Positions 48,819 through 59,828 of a stretch of DNA of 64,000 nucleotides are shown piece by piece. The first letter of the stretch is position 1. Every line of letters starts with the position of its first letter. The stretch covers positions 124,001-188,000 of the forward strand of contig NZ_NGUO01000002.1 of the NCBI RefSeq assembly GCF_002206635.1, given 5' to 3'. The stretch is from Polynucleobacter aenigmaticus. Lineage in GTDB: Bacteria > Pseudomonadota > Gammaproteobacteria > Burkholderiales > Burkholderiaceae. The notes beneath the pieces were generated by a model that did no database searches, was not told the origin of the DNA, and saw only the letters and a program-made list of their open reading frames with translations. The translations under genes and the position numbers were made by a program.

Positions 48819-48848
48819 AGGGCAGTTACAGCAGTTTCACTCTTAAGA

Positions 48849-49517
48849 TTAAATTCCGTACTTCTCGCGGTAAGCTTTCACAGCAGGCAAATAATCCGTG
48901 AGCTCGGTATTGCTCGATGCCTTTAAGAAAGCCATTACATCAGCTAAGTTCGCAATCGCCACTACTGGAAGCCCAAATTCCTGTTCAACCGCTTGTACCG
49001 CTGACTTCTCACCAATATCTATTGCGGTACCCGACCTCTCCATGCGATCTAAGGCAATTAATACGGCGGCGGGTTCAGCGCCGGCAGCGCGAATTAATTC
49101 AACAGACTCTCTGACTGAAGTTCCAGCAGAAATCACATCATCAATGATGACTACTTTTCCTTTGACTGGGGCGCCAACCAAAGAGCCGCCCTCGCCGTGG
49201 TCTTTGGCTTCTTTGCGGTTGTAGGCATAAGGCACATTACGTCCGGCATCTGCCAAAGCGATCGCCGTAGCGGCGGCCAAGGTAATGCCCTTATATGCTG
49301 GCCCATAGAGCATGTCGTACTCAATGCCAGATTCCTGCAAAGCTTTGGCGTAATAACGGCCCAAGGCACTTAAACGGGCGCCGTCATTAAATCCACCCGC
49401 ATTAAAGAAATAAGGAGAAAGACGCCCCGCTTTGGTTTTAAACTCCCCAAACGACAAAACATTTGCCTCCAAGGCAAATTGAATAAAGTTATCTTGATTA
49501 GAATTTTTTGAGCTCAT
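48849..49517 (-). CDS. pyrE: Orotate phosphoribosyltransferase
   Basis: Joins orotate to PRPP to give OMP in pyrimidine synthesis. It is 222 aa. The PRPP-binding motif [14 protein letters not shown] is near residue 122 and [14 protein letters not shown] near 70. It is divergent from xth with an 8 bp gap, too short for two independent full promoters, so their promoters must lie inside each other's coding starts or overlap. Confidence 0.95.
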   Translation of the reverse strand: MSSKNSNQDNFIQFALEANVLSFGEFKTKAGRLSPYFFNAGGFNDGARLSALGRYYAKALQESGIEYDMLYGPAYKGITLAAATAIALADAGRNVPYAYNRKEAKDHGEGGSLVGAPVKGKVVIIDDVISAGTSVRESVELIRAAGAEPAAVLIALDRMERSGTAIDIGEKSAVQAVEQEFGLPVVAIANLADVMAFLKASSNTELTDYLPAVKAYREKYGI

Positions 49518-49525
49518 AGGCCTAT

Positions 49526-50308
49526 ATGTTACGCATCATTTCTGCCAACCTCAACGGTATCCGCTCTGCGGTCAAAAAAGGCTTTTTACCATGGGTGACC
49601 AAACAAAAAGCCGACTTTGTTTGTATGCAAGAGCTCAAAGCCCAACAAGATGATCTCGAAGACGCCATCCTCAATCCCGATGGCTTGCACGGCTTTTTTC
49701 ATCATGCCGAGAAAAAAGGCTATAGCGGTTGTGGAATCTATACCCCCCACAAGCCCGATGTAGTGCTCTACGGCTACGGTAATCCAGAATTTGATGCTGA
49801 GGGACGCTATGTAGAGGCTCGGTTTAAAAAGCTGTCAGTAATCTCGGTATATATGCCCTCAGGCTCAAGCTCGCCTGAAAGGCAAGAGGCCAAATATCGC
49901 TATTTGGATTCTTTCTTGCCGCACCTGGTGGAGCTGAAAAAGTCGGGGCGCGAAATTGTGCTGTGTGGCGACATCAATATTGCCCATAATGAAATCGACC
50001 TCAAGAACTGGAAAGGCAATCTTAAGAATTCAGGATTTTTACCAGAAGAGCGTGCGTGGCTAAGCAATCTATTTGAGCGAGTAGGCTATGTAGATGTCTA
50101 TCGAGCATTAGAGCCAGAAGCCACTGACGATTGTTATACCTGGTGGAGCAATCGTGGCCAGGCTTATGCAAAGAATGTGGGTTGGCGCATCGACTATCAC
50201 ATCACCACACCGGGGATTGCTGCTAGCGCCAAAAATACTGCGGTCTACAAAGACGAGCGCTTCTCAGATCATGCGCCACTCACAGTGGATTACAACTGGG
50301 CTATTTAG
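49526..50308 (+). CDS. xth: Exodeoxyribonuclease III
   Basis: AP endonuclease and 3'-5' exonuclease of base-excision repair. It is 260 aa with the EEP fold: [15 protein letters not shown] at the start, the metal-binding Glu in [20 protein letters not shown] mid-protein and SDHAPL at the end with the catalytic histidine. It overlaps the convergent ampG by 8 bp. Class assignment (XthA versus ExoA subtype) is not resolved here. Confidence 0.93.
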   Translation: MLRIISANLNGIRSAVKKGFLPWVTKQKADFVCMQELKAQQDDLEDAILNPDGLHGFFHHAEKKGYSGCGIYTPHKPDVVLYGYGNPEFDAEGRYVEARFKKLSVISVYMPSGSSSPERQEAKYRYLDSFLPHLVELKKSGREIVLCGDINIAHNEIDLKNWKGNLKNSGFLPEERAWLSNLFERVGYVDVYRALEPEATDDCYTWWSNRGQAYAKNVGWRIDYHITTPGIAASAKNTAVYKDERFSDHAPLTVDYNWAI

Positions 50309-51635
50309 AAACTTGTGAGTCGTGCTTTTTGAATTCAACTACCTTAAAGTGAATGGCCAGCCAAATCAGAATTAACACTGGTGCGCCAATAACAGCAGTG
50401 ATGATGAAGAAGTTTTGGTATCCGAAAGAATCAACAAAGACTCCCGAGAAGCCAGCCAACCACTTTGGCAACAAGAGCATCATCGAACTAAATAATGCGT
50501 ACTGCGTCGCGGAATACTGGATATTAGTCAAGGCTGATAAGAATGCAATAAAAGCCGCTGTTGCAATTCCGGAACTCAGATTGTCAGCGGAGATGACCCA
50601 CACCAATCCATGCAAATCATGGCCCTGGGTAGCTAGCCAAGCAAATAACAAATTACTCACGGCAGACAAGATTGCACCCAAGAATAAGATCCGCATGACT
50701 CCAAAGCGCAAAGTCAGCACCCCGCCCAAAAAGGCTCCCACTAAAGTCATGACTACACCAAATACTTTGCTGACAGCGGCCACCTCATCCTTGGTATAGC
50801 CCATATCTACATAAAAAGGATTGGCCATAATGCCCATCACCACATCACTAATTCGGTAAATTGCAATCAGAGACAAAATCAGAGCGGCATGCCAGCCATA
50901 GCGCTTAATAAAATCCGCAAATGGTTCAATCAAGGTTTGATGCAACCAAGCTTTAGCATTGCGCGCTTTTTCCAACTCAATACGCACTGGCTCTTTGCTA
51001 AATAAAGTAGTGATCACGCCGACACTAATCGAAAGCGCCATACAGAGATAAGCAAATTGCCAGGCGCTTGCGTCATAACCAGTATTACCAGCCTCAGCGC
51101 GGGCCGCCAACCAAAGAACGCCGGCTCCCGACCAAATTAAAGCCAGTCGATAACCAGTTTGATAAGTGGCTGCCAAAGCCGCTTGATGATCACTATCTGC
51201 CGACTCAATACGAAAAGCGTCTAAAGCGATATCTTGGGTTGCAGAACCAAACGCGACGAGAAGTGCGCACCACACAATCGGCGTGAGCTGAACTTTGGGA
51301 TCAATACTAGCCATGCCCACTAGACCAAGAATGATCAGCATCTGAGCAAAGATTAGCCAGCTGCGCCTTCTACCGAAAAATTTTGACAATACGGGAATAG
51401 AAAGTCGATCAACCAAAGGGGCCCACATCCATTTAAAGGCATAGATCAAGCCAACCCAAGTGAGATAACCAATGGTACTACGATCAATGCCCGCCTCTCT
51501 CAGCCAAAAGCTAAGTGTTCCTAAAATCAGTAGCAGAGGTAGGCCCGCAGAGAAGCCCAGGAAGAGCATTCGAAGGCAAGGCCATTCGAGATAAACCCGA
51601 AAATCTTTCAGCCAGGACTGAGCGGTACTAAGCAC
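50301..51635 (-). CDS. ampG: AmpG-like muropeptide MFS permease
   Basis: A 444-aa transporter with about 12 membrane helices, starting at GTG. The N-terminal FSAGLPLLLILGTLSFWLREAGID, with IGYLTWVGLIYAFKWMWAPLVDR after it, is typical of AmpG, which imports GlcNAc-anhydro-muropeptides for cell-wall recycling. The middle GSATQDIALDAFRIE is also an AmpG hallmark. No beta-lactamase or AmpR gene is nearby. It is last in the slmA-metX-metW-ampG run and overlaps metW by 8 bp. Confidence 0.88.
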   Translation of the reverse strand: MLSTAQSWLKDFRVYLEWPCLRMLFLGFSAGLPLLLILGTLSFWLREAGIDRSTIGYLTWVGLIYAFKWMWAPLVDRLSIPVLSKFFGRRRSWLIFAQMLIILGLVGMASIDPKVQLTPIVWCALLVAFGSATQDIALDAFRIESADSDHQAALAATYQTGYRLALIWSGAGVLWLAARAEAGNTGYDASAWQFAYLCMALSISVGVITTLFSKEPVRIELEKARNAKAWLHQTLIEPFADFIKRYGWHAALILSLIAIYRISDVVMGIMANPFYVDMGYTKDEVAAVSKVFGVVMTLVGAFLGGVLTLRFGVMRILFLGAILSAVSNLLFAWLATQGHDLHGLVWVISADNLSSGIATAAFIAFLSALTNIQYSATQYALFSSMMLLLPKWLAGFSGVFVDSFGYQNFFIITAVIGAPVLILIWLAIHFKVVEFKKHDSQVSK

Positions 51636-52209
51636 GTCGAACGCGGAACAGCGCTAGACTTCCAAAAAGATTGGGCATCAAAGTAACCTGCCGCCCTTCA
51701 TGCAAGATGCATTGATCTAAAACTTTTAATCCTAGGCTTGAAGCCAGCTTCTCAAAATCGGCTACGGTGAGTACGCGGACATTGGGCGTGTTGTACCACT
51801 GATATGGCAAGCTCTTAGAAACAGGCATACGACCAAAGCCAACCGCCAAGCGATGTGACCAATGGCCAAAGTTAGGGAAAGAGACAATAGACTCTTTTCC
51901 GACGCGCACCACTTCACGCAAGATCTTTTCAGTTTCATGAATAGTTTGCAAAGTTTGTGAGAGCACCACGGTGTCAAAGCTATTGTTCTCAAACAATGCT
52001 AAGCCACCCTCCAAGTTTTGCTGAATGACATTCAAACCTTTTTGGACGCAAGAGAGCACGCGAGCATCATCAATCTCAACACCATATGCATGTACTGGTT
52101 TCTGTTTTTGCAAATACTCCAAGAAACTGCCATCACCACAACCGAGATCAAGCACCTCGCTATTGGGGGCGATCCAATTGGCTATCGCAGCAAAATCTGC
52201 GCGCTTCAT
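51628..52209 (-). CDS. metW: Methionine biosynthesis protein MetW
   Basis: A 193-aa methyltransferase-fold protein needed with MetX for methionine synthesis in many proteobacteria. The SAM-like loop [14 protein letters not shown] is at 20-33. The [22 protein letters not shown] segment follows the family pattern. It overlaps metX by 4 bp. Its exact biochemical role is not settled; it is thought to act as a partner of the homoserine acyltransferase. Confidence 0.93.
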   Translation of the reverse strand: MKRADFAAIANWIAPNSEVLDLGCGDGSFLEYLQKQKPVHAYGVEIDDARVLSCVQKGLNVIQQNLEGGLALFENNSFDTVVLSQTLQTIHETEKILREVVRVGKESIVSFPNFGHWSHRLAVGFGRMPVSKSLPYQWYNTPNVRVLTVADFEKLASSLGLKVLDQCILHEGRQVTLMPNLFGSLALFRVRRA

Positions 52210-53345
52210 GATTTGACCTCTAGCATTTGTTCAAAGTAAGCATGGATCAGGTTGTGATAACGAGGATCATCCAACAAGAAAGCATCATGTCCATGAGGCG
52301 CATCTATTTCCGCATAACTGACTTCACTCTTATTGCTGAGCAAAGAGGCCACAATCTCGCGACTGCGGTTTGGCGGGAAGCGCCAATCGGTAGAGAAGCT
52401 CACGACCAAGAACTTGGCTTGTACCTCAGCAAGGGCGCGATTCAGACTGCCTTCATAACGACGTGAAGGATCAAAATAATCTAGCGCTCTCGTAATGAGC
52501 AAGTAGGTATTGGCATCAAAGTAAGTGGAGAATTTATCTCCTTGATGACGCAAATAACTTTCGACCTCAAACTCCACATCAAAGCTGAAGCGGTAATCAT
52601 TAGATTCGCCATTCGGTCTTTGTAGCTCGCGCCCAAATTTTTCAGCCATATCGTCATCTGACAGGTAGGTAATATGCCCCACCATACGCGCCAACCTGAG
52701 GCCTCGCTTCGGCACTACACCATGTTCATAGTAGTTGCCACCATGAAAATCCGGGTCAGACAAAATAGCGTTGCGCGCCACTTCATTAAAAGCAATGTTC
52801 TGTGCACTGAGTTTTGGTGTGGATGCAATGACTAAGCAATGCGCTAAGCGCTTTGGGAACTGGATTGCCCAAGCCAAGGCTTGCATACCACCCAAGCTTC
52901 CGCCCATTACCGCAGCAAAACGACGAATGCCTAACTTGTCCGCTAAGCGCGCCTGAGTGTTCACCCAATCTTCCACTGTAATGACTGGAAAATCTGCACC
53001 GTAAGGCTTGCCACTGGCGGGATTAATACTCATGGGCCCTGTGGATCCAAAACAAGAGCCTAAGTTGTTTACGCCGACGACAAAAAAGTGATCCGTATCT
53101 ACTGGCTTACCCGGCCCAATCATGTTGTCCCACCAACCAATATCGCTTGCATCATCGGGGTTAGGACCGGCAACATGGTGCGATGCATTTAATGCATGGC
53201 AGACCAATACAGCGTTACTTTTGTCAGCATTCAGTTTGCCGTAAGTTTCAATAACTAGATCGTAGCCAGATAAGATGGCGCCACTTTGCAAAGGCAAGGG
53301 CTCGGCAAAGTGGATAGTGTTTCTAGAGAGGTGTAGCTCGCTCAT
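52206..53345 (-). CDS. metX: Homoserine O-acyltransferase (MetX type)
   Basis: Activates homoserine for sulfur incorporation in methionine synthesis. It is 379 aa with an alpha/beta-hydrolase fold. The motif [12 protein letters not shown] is at 93-104, the nucleophile is Ser150 (GGSLGG), and the acid and base lie in FSTDWRFPP and APHGHDAFL. MetX proteins paired with MetW often use succinyl-CoA rather than acetyl-CoA, so I leave the acyl donor open. It overlaps slmA and metW by 4 bp each. Confidence 0.94.
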   Translation of the reverse strand: MSELHLSRNTIHFAEPLPLQSGAILSGYDLVIETYGKLNADKSNAVLVCHALNASHHVAGPNPDDASDIGWWDNMIGPGKPVDTDHFFVVGVNNLGSCFGSTGPMSINPASGKPYGADFPVITVEDWVNTQARLADKLGIRRFAAVMGGSLGGMQALAWAIQFPKRLAHCLVIASTPKLSAQNIAFNEVARNAILSDPDFHGGNYYEHGVVPKRGLRLARMVGHITYLSDDDMAEKFGRELQRPNGESNDYRFSFDVEFEVESYLRHQGDKFSTYFDANTYLLITRALDYFDPSRRYEGSLNRALAEVQAKFLVVSFSTDWRFPPNRSREIVASLLSNKSEVSYAEIDAPHGHDAFLLDDPRYHNLIHAYFEQMLEVKS

Positions 53346-53998
53346 TCGGATAGAAGAATGCGAAGACTAATATCAGACGCCTCAGTTGGAAGCTTCTTAA
53401 AGCCGCTACGAGCAAAACGATGCCAGCGGCCTAATACGTAGCTCATCAACATTGCCGCGCGAATACTGACCTCATCTTGACCTACACTTGCCCAAGAGCC
53501 ACCTTGCGTTTGAGCAATGCGTAAGGCTTGTTTCAGTGATGCCTCCACACGATCAAGCACTTGGGTAATACGCTCTTGCAGACGGTCATCCTCTTGCAAC
53601 AAAGCATCACCCAAGAGTACGCGGGTCATACCCGGATTCTTTTCAGCGAAGAACAAGAGCATCTGCAAAATACCGCGCGCTTGTGCAAGCCCAGACTCTT
53701 CTTTTTGATTAATTTGATTAATTAGACCAAAAACAGTTTGCTCAATAAAAGAGATTAAACCTTCAAACATCTGCGCCTTACTGGCGAAGTGTCGATAGAG
53801 CGCCGCTTCTGAAACTTGAATTTTTGCCGCCAAGGCTGCAGTGGTTACGCGCTCGGCCTTCGGATTTTGTAGCATCTCTGCCAACACCTGCAGAATCTGA
53901 AGGCGACGCTCTCCAGGGCGAGGGCGTTTACGCGTTTTACCCTCATCAGCAATTGAAGCTTCGATGTCTGATGCAGTGGGGTCTAAAGAATCGCGCAT
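53342..53998 (-). CDS. slmA: Nucleoid occlusion factor SlmA-like TetR protein
   Basis: A 218-aa TetR-fold DNA-binding protein. The helix-turn-helix is [27 protein letters not shown], followed by the ligand-type helical domain. It matches SlmA, which binds chromosomal sites and blocks FtsZ rings over the nucleoid. A 25-residue polar N-terminal extension with a basic end ([12 protein letters not shown]) precedes the HTH. It heads a run with metX, metW and ampG; the link is probably positional, not functional. Confidence 0.87.
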   Translation of the reverse strand: MRDSLDPTASDIEASIADEGKTRKRPRPGERRLQILQVLAEMLQNPKAERVTTAALAAKIQVSEAALYRHFASKAQMFEGLISFIEQTVFGLINQINQKEESGLAQARGILQMLLFFAEKNPGMTRVLLGDALLQEDDRLQERITQVLDRVEASLKQALRIAQTQGGSWASVGQDEVSIRAAMLMSYVLGRWHRFARSGFKKLPTEASDISLRILLSE

Positions 53999-54021
53999 GG
54001 TTATATCTCTTATTTAGTCCC

Positions 54022-54924
54022 TTAACGCGAGCGAATCATCGTTCCAAATGCCTGCTCGGTCAAAATCTCCAACAGTAAGGAGTGCTCAATTCTTCCATCA
54101 ATAATATGAACTGAATTCACGCCACTCTTTGCTGCATCTAATGCGGAAGAAATCTTCGGCAGCATGCCGCCAGAAATCGTGCCATCAGCAAACAAACCAT
54201 CAATCTCACGAGCCGTAAGGTCAGTTAACAGTGTGCCGTTTTTATCCATCACACCAGGGATATTCGTCATCATGACCAATTTCTCTGCATGCAAGATTTC
54301 TGCCATCTTACCGGCCACTAAATCGGCATTGATGTTGTAAGCCTGACCTTCTTCGCTAAAGCCAATTGGAGAGATCACGGGAATAAACGCGTCATCCTGC
54401 AATGCTTTTACGACCGCAGGATTAATGGCCTCAATCTCGCCAACAAAGCCTAGATCTATCATGGCCCCAGCATGCTGTTGATCTGGAACCAACATCTTCT
54501 TCGCGCGAATCAAGCCACCATCTTTACCAGTTAAGCCAACTGCCTGACCGCCAAAGTGGTTGATTAACATCACGATGTCTTGTTGCACTTCGCCACCTAG
54601 AACCCACTCAACTACTTCCATGGTTTCTTCGTCGGTCACTCGCATGCCCTGAATAAAGGTGCCGGCTTTGCCAATCTTCTTTAAAGCTTCATCAATTTGT
54701 GGGCCACCACCGTGTACTACTACAGGGTTCATGCCGACGAGCTTCAGCAAGATAACGTCGCGTGCAAAACTTTCCTTCAAGCGCTCTTCCACCATGGCGT
54801 TTCCGCCGTACTTAATCACAATAGTTTTACCGTGATACGCGCGGATGTAAGGCAAAGCCTCAGCCAAAATCTCCGCCTTTAATAAAGGAGGGATTTCGCT
54901 AATAGATGGTGATTGCTTAGTCAT
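54022..54924 (-). CDS. argB: Acetylglutamate kinase
   Basis: Phosphorylates N-acetylglutamate, the second step of arginine synthesis. It is 300 aa from the ATG at 54924; an in-frame TTG at 54951 would abut dksA and is less likely. The ATP motif [11 protein letters not shown] is near residue 34, [10 protein letters not shown] near 70 and [12 protein letters not shown] near the C-terminus. The gene lies 27 bp after dksA and 23 bp before slmA. Confidence 0.95.
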   Translation of the reverse strand: MTKQSPSISEIPPLLKAEILAEALPYIRAYHGKTIVIKYGGNAMVEERLKESFARDVILLKLVGMNPVVVHGGGPQIDEALKKIGKAGTFIQGMRVTDEETMEVVEWVLGGEVQQDIVMLINHFGGQAVGLTGKDGGLIRAKKMLVPDQQHAGAMIDLGFVGEIEAINPAVVKALQDDAFIPVISPIGFSEEGQAYNINADLVAGKMAEILHAEKLVMMTNIPGVMDKNGTLLTDLTAREIDGLFADGTISGGMLPKISSALDAAKSGVNSVHIIDGRIEHSLLLEILTEQAFGTMIRSR

Positions 54925-54951
54925 TGCTGCTTTTATATTCGGTCTAGTCAA

Positions 54952-55425
54952 TTAATCGCCAAACAACTTTTGACGAAGTTCACGACGCTCTTGAGCCTCA
55001 AGAGATAAATTGGCTGTTGGGCGGGCAATTAAACGATTTAGACCAATCGGCTCACCAGTTTCTTCACACCAGCCATAATCGCCAGACTCAGTGCGGGCTA
55101 AGGCCTGCTCTACTTTTTTCAACAACTTGCGCTCGCGATCACGGGTGCGTAACTCAAGAGCGTGCTCCTCTTCAATGGTTGCGCGGTCAGCCGGATCGGG
55201 AACTAAAATATTTTCGCGAAGATGCTCTGTCGTCTGCGAAGCATTCTTCAAAATGTCATTCTTTAGGGTCAAGAGCTTCTGACGGAAAAAATCTAACTGA
55301 GCCGCACTCATATAGTCCTTTTCAGACATCTTGAGCAATTCAGCTTCTGTTAAAGGCTCACCCTTTACAGCCTTGCTACTTGTTTTTGCCGTAGCCGTAG
55401 ATTTCGTTGGTGTTTTTACCGTCAT
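54952..55425 (-). CDS. dksA: RNA polymerase-binding transcription factor DksA, cysteine-poor
   Basis: Acts with ppGpp in the secondary channel of RNA polymerase to reprogram rRNA and amino-acid promoters. It is 157 aa. The coiled-coil tip has DPADRA (77-82), with the two key aspartates. Of the four zinc cysteines of E. coli DksA only Cys120 remains; the others align with Thr123, Ser141 and Ala144, so no zinc site can form. I recall this cysteine-poor form from other alpha- and betaproteobacteria. The first 25 residues are a Thr/Lys/Ser-rich extension. Confidence 0.94.
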   Translation of the reverse strand: MTVKTPTKSTATAKTSSKAVKGEPLTEAELLKMSEKDYMSAAQLDFFRQKLLTLKNDILKNASQTTEHLRENILVPDPADRATIEEEHALELRTRDRERKLLKKVEQALARTESGDYGWCEETGEPIGLNRLIARPTANLSLEAQERRELRQKLFGD

Positions 55426-55536
55426 TTCATTCTTTCCATGGGTTGAACCATTATTGCTTCATTCTGCCAAAGTTTTGCTACCCTTTGCCAATATTTATCA
55501 ATATTGACTGTGGCGGCGGATTGTACTTTAAATTTC

Positions 55537-56601
55537 CTAGGCCAAGCAGCCATCAAGCCCAGCCAGCAGGGTATCCTTAGGCAAATCGATGCCTATAAAC
55601 ACCATGCGGGTTTGCTTCGGCTCTGCACCCCATAAACCAGCTAAATCACTGCCCATCATCTGATGGACGCCCTGGAACACGACTTTTCGGTTGCTACCCT
55701 TCACATAGAGAACGCCCTTGTAACGCAACATCTTCTCTCCAAAGACCTCCAAAATACCGCCTAAGAAGTCCTCTAATTTTTTATGGTCAAAGGGTTTATC
55801 ACTACGAAAAACAAAGGATTGGATGCGATCGGTATGGCCTGCATGGCCATGGTGATCGTGACTGTGGTCGTGGCCACAGGTACTATGATCATGATCGTCA
55901 TGCCCATGATCATGTCCGCAAGTGGCGTGGTCATGATCATCTTGCCCTAAAAAGTGAGGGTCGATATCGAGCTTGGCGTTCAAATTGAAGCCTTTGAGAT
56001 CTAAAACTGCATCTAAAGGCACCACTCCTTTAGAAATCCCCTGAATCGGTGCGCGGGGGTTCATGTGCATTAAGCGATTCCGCAAGGCATCTACTTCAGC
56101 GGGTGTTACTAAATCTGTCTTGGTAATAAAGATTTGGTCAGCAAAACCCACCTGACGCTGCGCCTCTTCATGCTCATTGAGCTGTTGCGGGCCATGCTTC
56201 GCATCCACTAAGGTGATCACTGCATCCAAAACATAATGGTCAGCAACATCATCATCCATAAAGAAGGTTTGAGCCACCGGGCCAGGATTGGCTACGCCGG
56301 TTGTCTCAATCACCACACGTTCAAAGCTGATTTTTTTATCTTTGCGTTGCTCCCAAAGCGTATTTAGCGCTTCGACTAAGTCACCGCGAATCGTGCAGCA
56401 GATACAACCATTACTCATTTGCACAATGTTTTCTTGATTATCTTGAACCAAGATGTCGTTATCGATATTCTCTTCGCCGAACTCGTTCTCAATCACGGCA
56501 ATTTTTTTGCCGTGCTGTTCGGTCAGGATGTGCTTGAGCAAAGTCGTTTTGCCACTGCCCAAAAAGCCTGTGAGAATTGTTACCGGAATTAACGCCATCA
56601 T
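55537..56601 (-). CDS. COG0523 (CobW/ZigA-like) GTPase with His-rich loop
   Basis: A 354-aa G3E-family GTPase, probably a metal chaperone or insertase. The P-loop GFLGSGKT is at 12-19, the metal-binding CICC at 66-69, [10 protein letters not shown] follows, and TKTD (160-163) fills the NKxD place. A loop at about 222-256 contains over a dozen histidines in two repeats of HDHxTCGHDH, likely zinc- or nickel-binding. The ATG at 56601 has AGGAT upstream. It lies 111 bp before dksA; no Zur box is evident. Confidence 0.9.
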   Translation of the reverse strand: MMALIPVTILTGFLGSGKTTLLKHILTEQHGKKIAVIENEFGEENIDNDILVQDNQENIVQMSNGCICCTIRGDLVEALNTLWEQRKDKKISFERVVIETTGVANPGPVAQTFFMDDDVADHYVLDAVITLVDAKHGPQQLNEHEEAQRQVGFADQIFITKTDLVTPAEVDALRNRLMHMNPRAPIQGISKGVVPLDAVLDLKGFNLNAKLDIDPHFLGQDDHDHATCGHDHGHDDHDHSTCGHDHSHDHHGHAGHTDRIQSFVFRSDKPFDHKKLEDFLGGILEVFGEKMLRYKGVLYVKGSNRKVVFQGVHQMMGSDLAGLWGAEPKQTRMVFIGIDLPKDTLLAGLDGCLA

Positions 56602-56664
56602 TGATCCTATCAAAATCTATAAATACATTCCCCAAATGGGAAACATGACATCTTACCGAGTTCC

Positions 56665-57675
56665 TCAGCCTTTGACAGCCTTTGCTCTCGGATGCGCTTT
56701 GTCATATGCCTGTGCTAAGTGCTGAAAGTCTAAGGAGGTATAAATCTGGGTGCTGGCAATACTGGCATGTCCCAGCATCTCCTGCACGGCGCGAAGATCC
56801 TGAGAAGACTGCAAAACATGGCTAGCGAAGCTATGACGCATCATATGCGGATGAACATGGGTAGGCAGTCCCGCCCGCATAGCTAGGGTGCGTAAGCGCG
56901 CCTGAACGGTGCGGGGAGATAAGCGCGCGCCTGTGGCCGATATAAATAAGGCGGCTGAAAGCTGAGATTGCCCCGACAGCGTCGCCTCCTCACGAACATC
57001 GCGCCAGACTCTCAAGGATTGCATGGCGGGGGCCCCAACAGGTACGGAGCGACGTTTCCCGCCCTTACCCAAAACAGTAACTTCCGCAGCATCCCAATCT
57101 AACCATCCAGCAGATTCGTGCTGACGATCCTTGCTCTGCATCACATCAATACCCAGAAGCTCCGATAAGCGCAGGCCGGAGGAATATAGCAAATCGATGA
57201 TCGCGGCGTCACGCACCGTTTCTAAATCTGGCTTCGCTTCTGCTTCTTTGACCGCTTGGTTTACTAAAGATAGGGCTTGCTCAACCGAGAGTGCTTTAGG
57301 CAAAGACTTCAAACGCTTGGGGGCCTTTACATCATCTACTGGATTGGCAACTAGGTTTGCCGTTGCGCGTCCTGCTTGCGCATCACGACGCGCATCTTTT
57401 TCGGTCAACCAGTCATACCAACCCCGCCACGCAGAAAGGGCTCTAGCAATGGTGCGAGATGACTTTCCTTTCGAGTGCAGGCGTCCCGCCCAGCGACGCA
57501 CATGGGCATTTGTTACCCTCAAGAGTTCTACAGAATCTTCAGATGCAAAAGCTTGGAGCTCACTCAAATCCATTCGATACGCTTTGAGCGTATGGGGTGA
57601 GAGTTGCCTTAATACATGCAACTCATGCAAATATTCCTGTACGAGGGGGTGAAGGTCAGTTAGGGCTTGGCTCAT
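56665..57675 (-). CDS. xerC: Tyrosine recombinase XerC
   Basis: Resolves chromosome dimers at dif with XerD. It is 336 aa. The SAM-like N-terminal domain precedes the catalytic residues Arg169 (SSGLRLSE), HMMR at 277-280, His303 (LGHAS) and the nucleophile Tyr312 (QIYTSL), all intact. A 20 to 30 residue insert around 175-195 (QSKDRQHESAGWLDW) is larger than in E. coli. The 20 bp overlap with the DUF484 gene is the usual arrangement. It is not next to an attachment site or integron, so it is the housekeeping recombinase. Confidence 0.92.
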   Translation of the reverse strand: MSQALTDLHPLVQEYLHELHVLRQLSPHTLKAYRMDLSELQAFASEDSVELLRVTNAHVRRWAGRLHSKGKSSRTIARALSAWRGWYDWLTEKDARRDAQAGRATANLVANPVDDVKAPKRLKSLPKALSVEQALSLVNQAVKEAEAKPDLETVRDAAIIDLLYSSGLRLSELLGIDVMQSKDRQHESAGWLDWDAAEVTVLGKGGKRRSVPVGAPAMQSLRVWRDVREEATLSGQSQLSAALFISATGARLSPRTVQARLRTLAMRAGLPTHVHPHMMRHSFASHVLQSSQDLRAVQEMLGHASIASTQIYTSLDFQHLAQAYDKAHPRAKAVKG

Positions 57676-58330
57676 AAGCCTGGATGCGGTCCAAAGCTGC
57701 AGCGGTTAGCTCGGCAATCTGACGCAAGTAAAAGGCGCCCATGTCAGCCGTAAAACGGGTCTCATCTTTGCTTGCCAGCAGCAGCACGGCTGGTGACTGA
57801 ACGGTTCCGATACTTTTACCTAATGGCAAACCAATCGCCACCATGCTTTGCCATTCAGAATCAATGGTGACTTGGGTGGCCAATAAATCCACACTGGCAG
57901 AGGCCAGCTCTTTAGCCGATCCACACAGGGGTGTGTCGATCCATGGACCAAACGCAGCGTTTGGCGACAGGAGTTGTGCTGACTCAACCTCAAATACTTC
58001 GGCCAAACCTGCAGTCACCGCAGACTCCACATCCGCCTTGCTATTGGCCCCCATCAAGCGCAATAACCAGGACACTAGGCTTTGCTGAGTTTTATCATTG
58101 CGGCTACCAAAGTGCAGCATCTCACTCAAGCGGCGATTGAGCTCCTGATTCTGAGTGCGCAATAAAGTCATCTGACGCTCTTGCAATGAGATTGCCCGGT
58201 CTTCATGTGGATGCTTTAAACGAATTTCATTCAAGAGATTGGCGTAACGCTCAAAGAAACCTGGGGTCACACGTAACCACTCCGCAACCAACTCTTCTTG
58301 TTCGGCTTGCTTGGGATCAATTGCGCTCAT
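57656..58330 (-). CDS. DUF484 family GAF-like protein
   Basis: A 224-aa cytosolic protein of the DUF484 family, with a GAF-like fold. It begins with an EEELVAEWLRVTPGFF-type helix (EELVAEWLRVTPGFFERY), then a coiled coil (SLQERQMTLLRTQNQELNRRL) and the GAF-like domain with PLGKSIGT near the end. Its function is unknown. It lies upstream of xerC with a 20 bp overlap, a pairing also seen in gammaproteobacteria, and 25 bp before it is gatB. Confidence 0.88.
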   Translation of the reverse strand: MSAIDPKQAEQEELVAEWLRVTPGFFERYANLLNEIRLKHPHEDRAISLQERQMTLLRTQNQELNRRLSEMLHFGSRNDKTQQSLVSWLLRLMGANSKADVESAVTAGLAEVFEVESAQLLSPNAAFGPWIDTPLCGSAKELASASVDLLATQVTIDSEWQSMVAIGLPLGKSIGTVQSPAVLLLASKDETRFTADMGAFYLRQIAELTAAALDRIQAYEPSPN

Positions 58331-58355
58331 CTATTTCTTTCTTGTTTAAATTTGA

Positions 58356-59828
58356 TTAACTCAGCTTTTTATGGAGCAACTCATTGACTTGGCCTGGATT
58401 GGCCTTACCTTGCGACGCCTTCATGATCTGGCCCACCAAAGCATTAAACGCTTTTTCTTTGCCAGAGCGGAACTCTGCAACAGACTTCTCGTTAGCGGCC
58501 AAGACCTTGTCAATCATGGTCTCTAGCTCACCGCTATCGCTAATCTGTTTTAAGCCTTTGGCATCAATCACCTGATCAACTGTGCTGATAGTTTTACCAG
58601 CCACAGCCTCTTCCCACAAAATTGCAAAGATATCTTTAGCAATCTTGTTAGAAATAGTGCCGTCAGCTACACGAGTGAGTAGTGGCGCCAAATGTTCCGC
58701 TTTTAAAGGGGCGTTGGCAGTAGCGATGCCCGCACGATTAAGCGATGATGCAAGCTCTCCCGCAATCAGGTTGGCCGCTGCTTTTGCCAAGGACTTACCA
58801 ACAATAGCCAATAACGCTTCAAAGACTTTTGCCGTATCTCGATCTTGCGTCAGCAATTGTGCATCGTAAGCACTTAATCCAAATTCACTTTGCCACTGTT
58901 TACGAAGTTGCGCTGGAAGTACTGGCATTTTACTGCGTACTGCGGCAATCCAGGCATCGTCAATCACGACTGGTAACAGATCCGGATCAGGGAAGTAGCG
59001 GTAGTCGTTTGCATCTTCTTTACTCCGCATGCTGCGGGTTTCCTGACGATCAGGATCATACAAACGGGTTTCCTGAACAACCGTGCCGCCATCTTCAATT
59101 AATTCAATTTGTCGACGCACTTCATATTGAATGGCCTCCTCCAAAAAACGGAAGGAGTTCAAATTCTTGATTTCGCAACGAGTGCCAAATTCCACTTGCC
59201 CCATGGGACGCACAGAAACGTTGGCATCGCAACGGAAAGAACCCTCTTGCATATTGCCGTCACACACTCCAAGCCAGACTACAAGGGTATGCAATGCTTT
59301 TGCATAAGCTACTGCTTCAGCGGCGCTGCGCATCACTGGCTCGGTCACAATTTCTAATAATGGTGTGCCAGCACGATTTAAATCGATGCCACTAGATGCT
59401 TCACCATGCGGGCCCAAGAAACCTTCCTCATGAACGGACTTACCAGCATCCTCTTCCATGTGCGCGCGTGTGAGCTCAACCACCTTCACTTGATCGCCGA
59501 CCAAGATTTCTAAATGGCCGCCTACGACTAGGGGGAGCTCCATCTGACTAATCTGATATCCCTTCGGCAAATCAGGATAGAAATAATTCTTTCGAGCAAA
59601 AATACTCGCTGGAGAAATTTTTGCGCCCACAGCCAATCCAAAACGGATGGCATGCTCAACCGCTTGGCGATTGAGCACAGGCAATACACCAGGCAAAGCT
59701 AAGTCGACCGCACAAGCTTGGGTATTCGGGCCTGCTCCAAAGCGCGTACTGGCACCGCTAAAAATTTTTGATTGCGTTTGTAATTGTGCGTGGGTCTCTA
59801 GACCAATAACGACTTCCCATTGCATCAT
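58356..59828 (-). CDS. gatB: Asp/Glu-tRNA amidotransferase subunit B
   Basis: The tRNA-binding subunit of GatCAB, which amidates misacylated Glu-tRNA-Gln or Asp-tRNA-Asn. It is 490 aa. It begins [13 protein letters not shown], contains [14 protein letters not shown] and CDANVSVRP, and ends with a YqeY-like tail. It overlaps gatA by 4 bp and is last in the gatCAB run. Whether this species needs it for Gln, Asn or both depends on genes outside the window. Confidence 0.96.
   Translation of the reverse strand: MMQWEVVIGLETHAQLQTQSKIFSGASTRFGAGPNTQACAVDLALPGVLPVLNRQAVEHAIRFGLAVGAKISPASIFARKNYFYPDLPKGYQISQMELPLVVGGHLEILVGDQVKVVELTRAHMEEDAGKSVHEEGFLGPHGEASSGIDLNRAGTPLLEIVTEPVMRSAAEAVAYAKALHTLVVWLGVCDGNMQEGSFRCDANVSVRPMGQVEFGTRCEIKNLNSFRFLEEAIQYEVRRQIELIEDGGTVVQETRLYDPDRQETRSMRSKEDANDYRYFPDPDLLPVVIDDAWIAAVRSKMPVLPAQLRKQWQSEFGLSAYDAQLLTQDRDTAKVFEALLAIVGKSLAKAAANLIAGELASSLNRAGIATANAPLKAEHLAPLLTRVADGTISNKIAKDIFAILWEEAVAGKTISTVDQVIDAKGLKQISDSGELETMIDKVLAANEKSVAEFRSGKEKAFNALVGQIMKASQGKANPGQVNELLHKKLS

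Noticed and set aside
55426..55536. Possible Zur box between the COG0523 gene and dksA
   Set aside because: I looked for a TGTTAT/ATAACA-type palindrome here and upstream of the COG0523 gene and saw none. The interval is AT-rich with no clear gene or terminator.
57131..57652. 173-codon open frame antisense to xerC
   Set aside because: Serine/arginine-rich mirror translation of a firmly assigned gene.
56665..57675. Tyrosine recombinase as a sign of a genomic island
   Set aside because: The sequence, its length and the DUF484 neighbour identify housekeeping XerC; no repeat or tRNA end is nearby.
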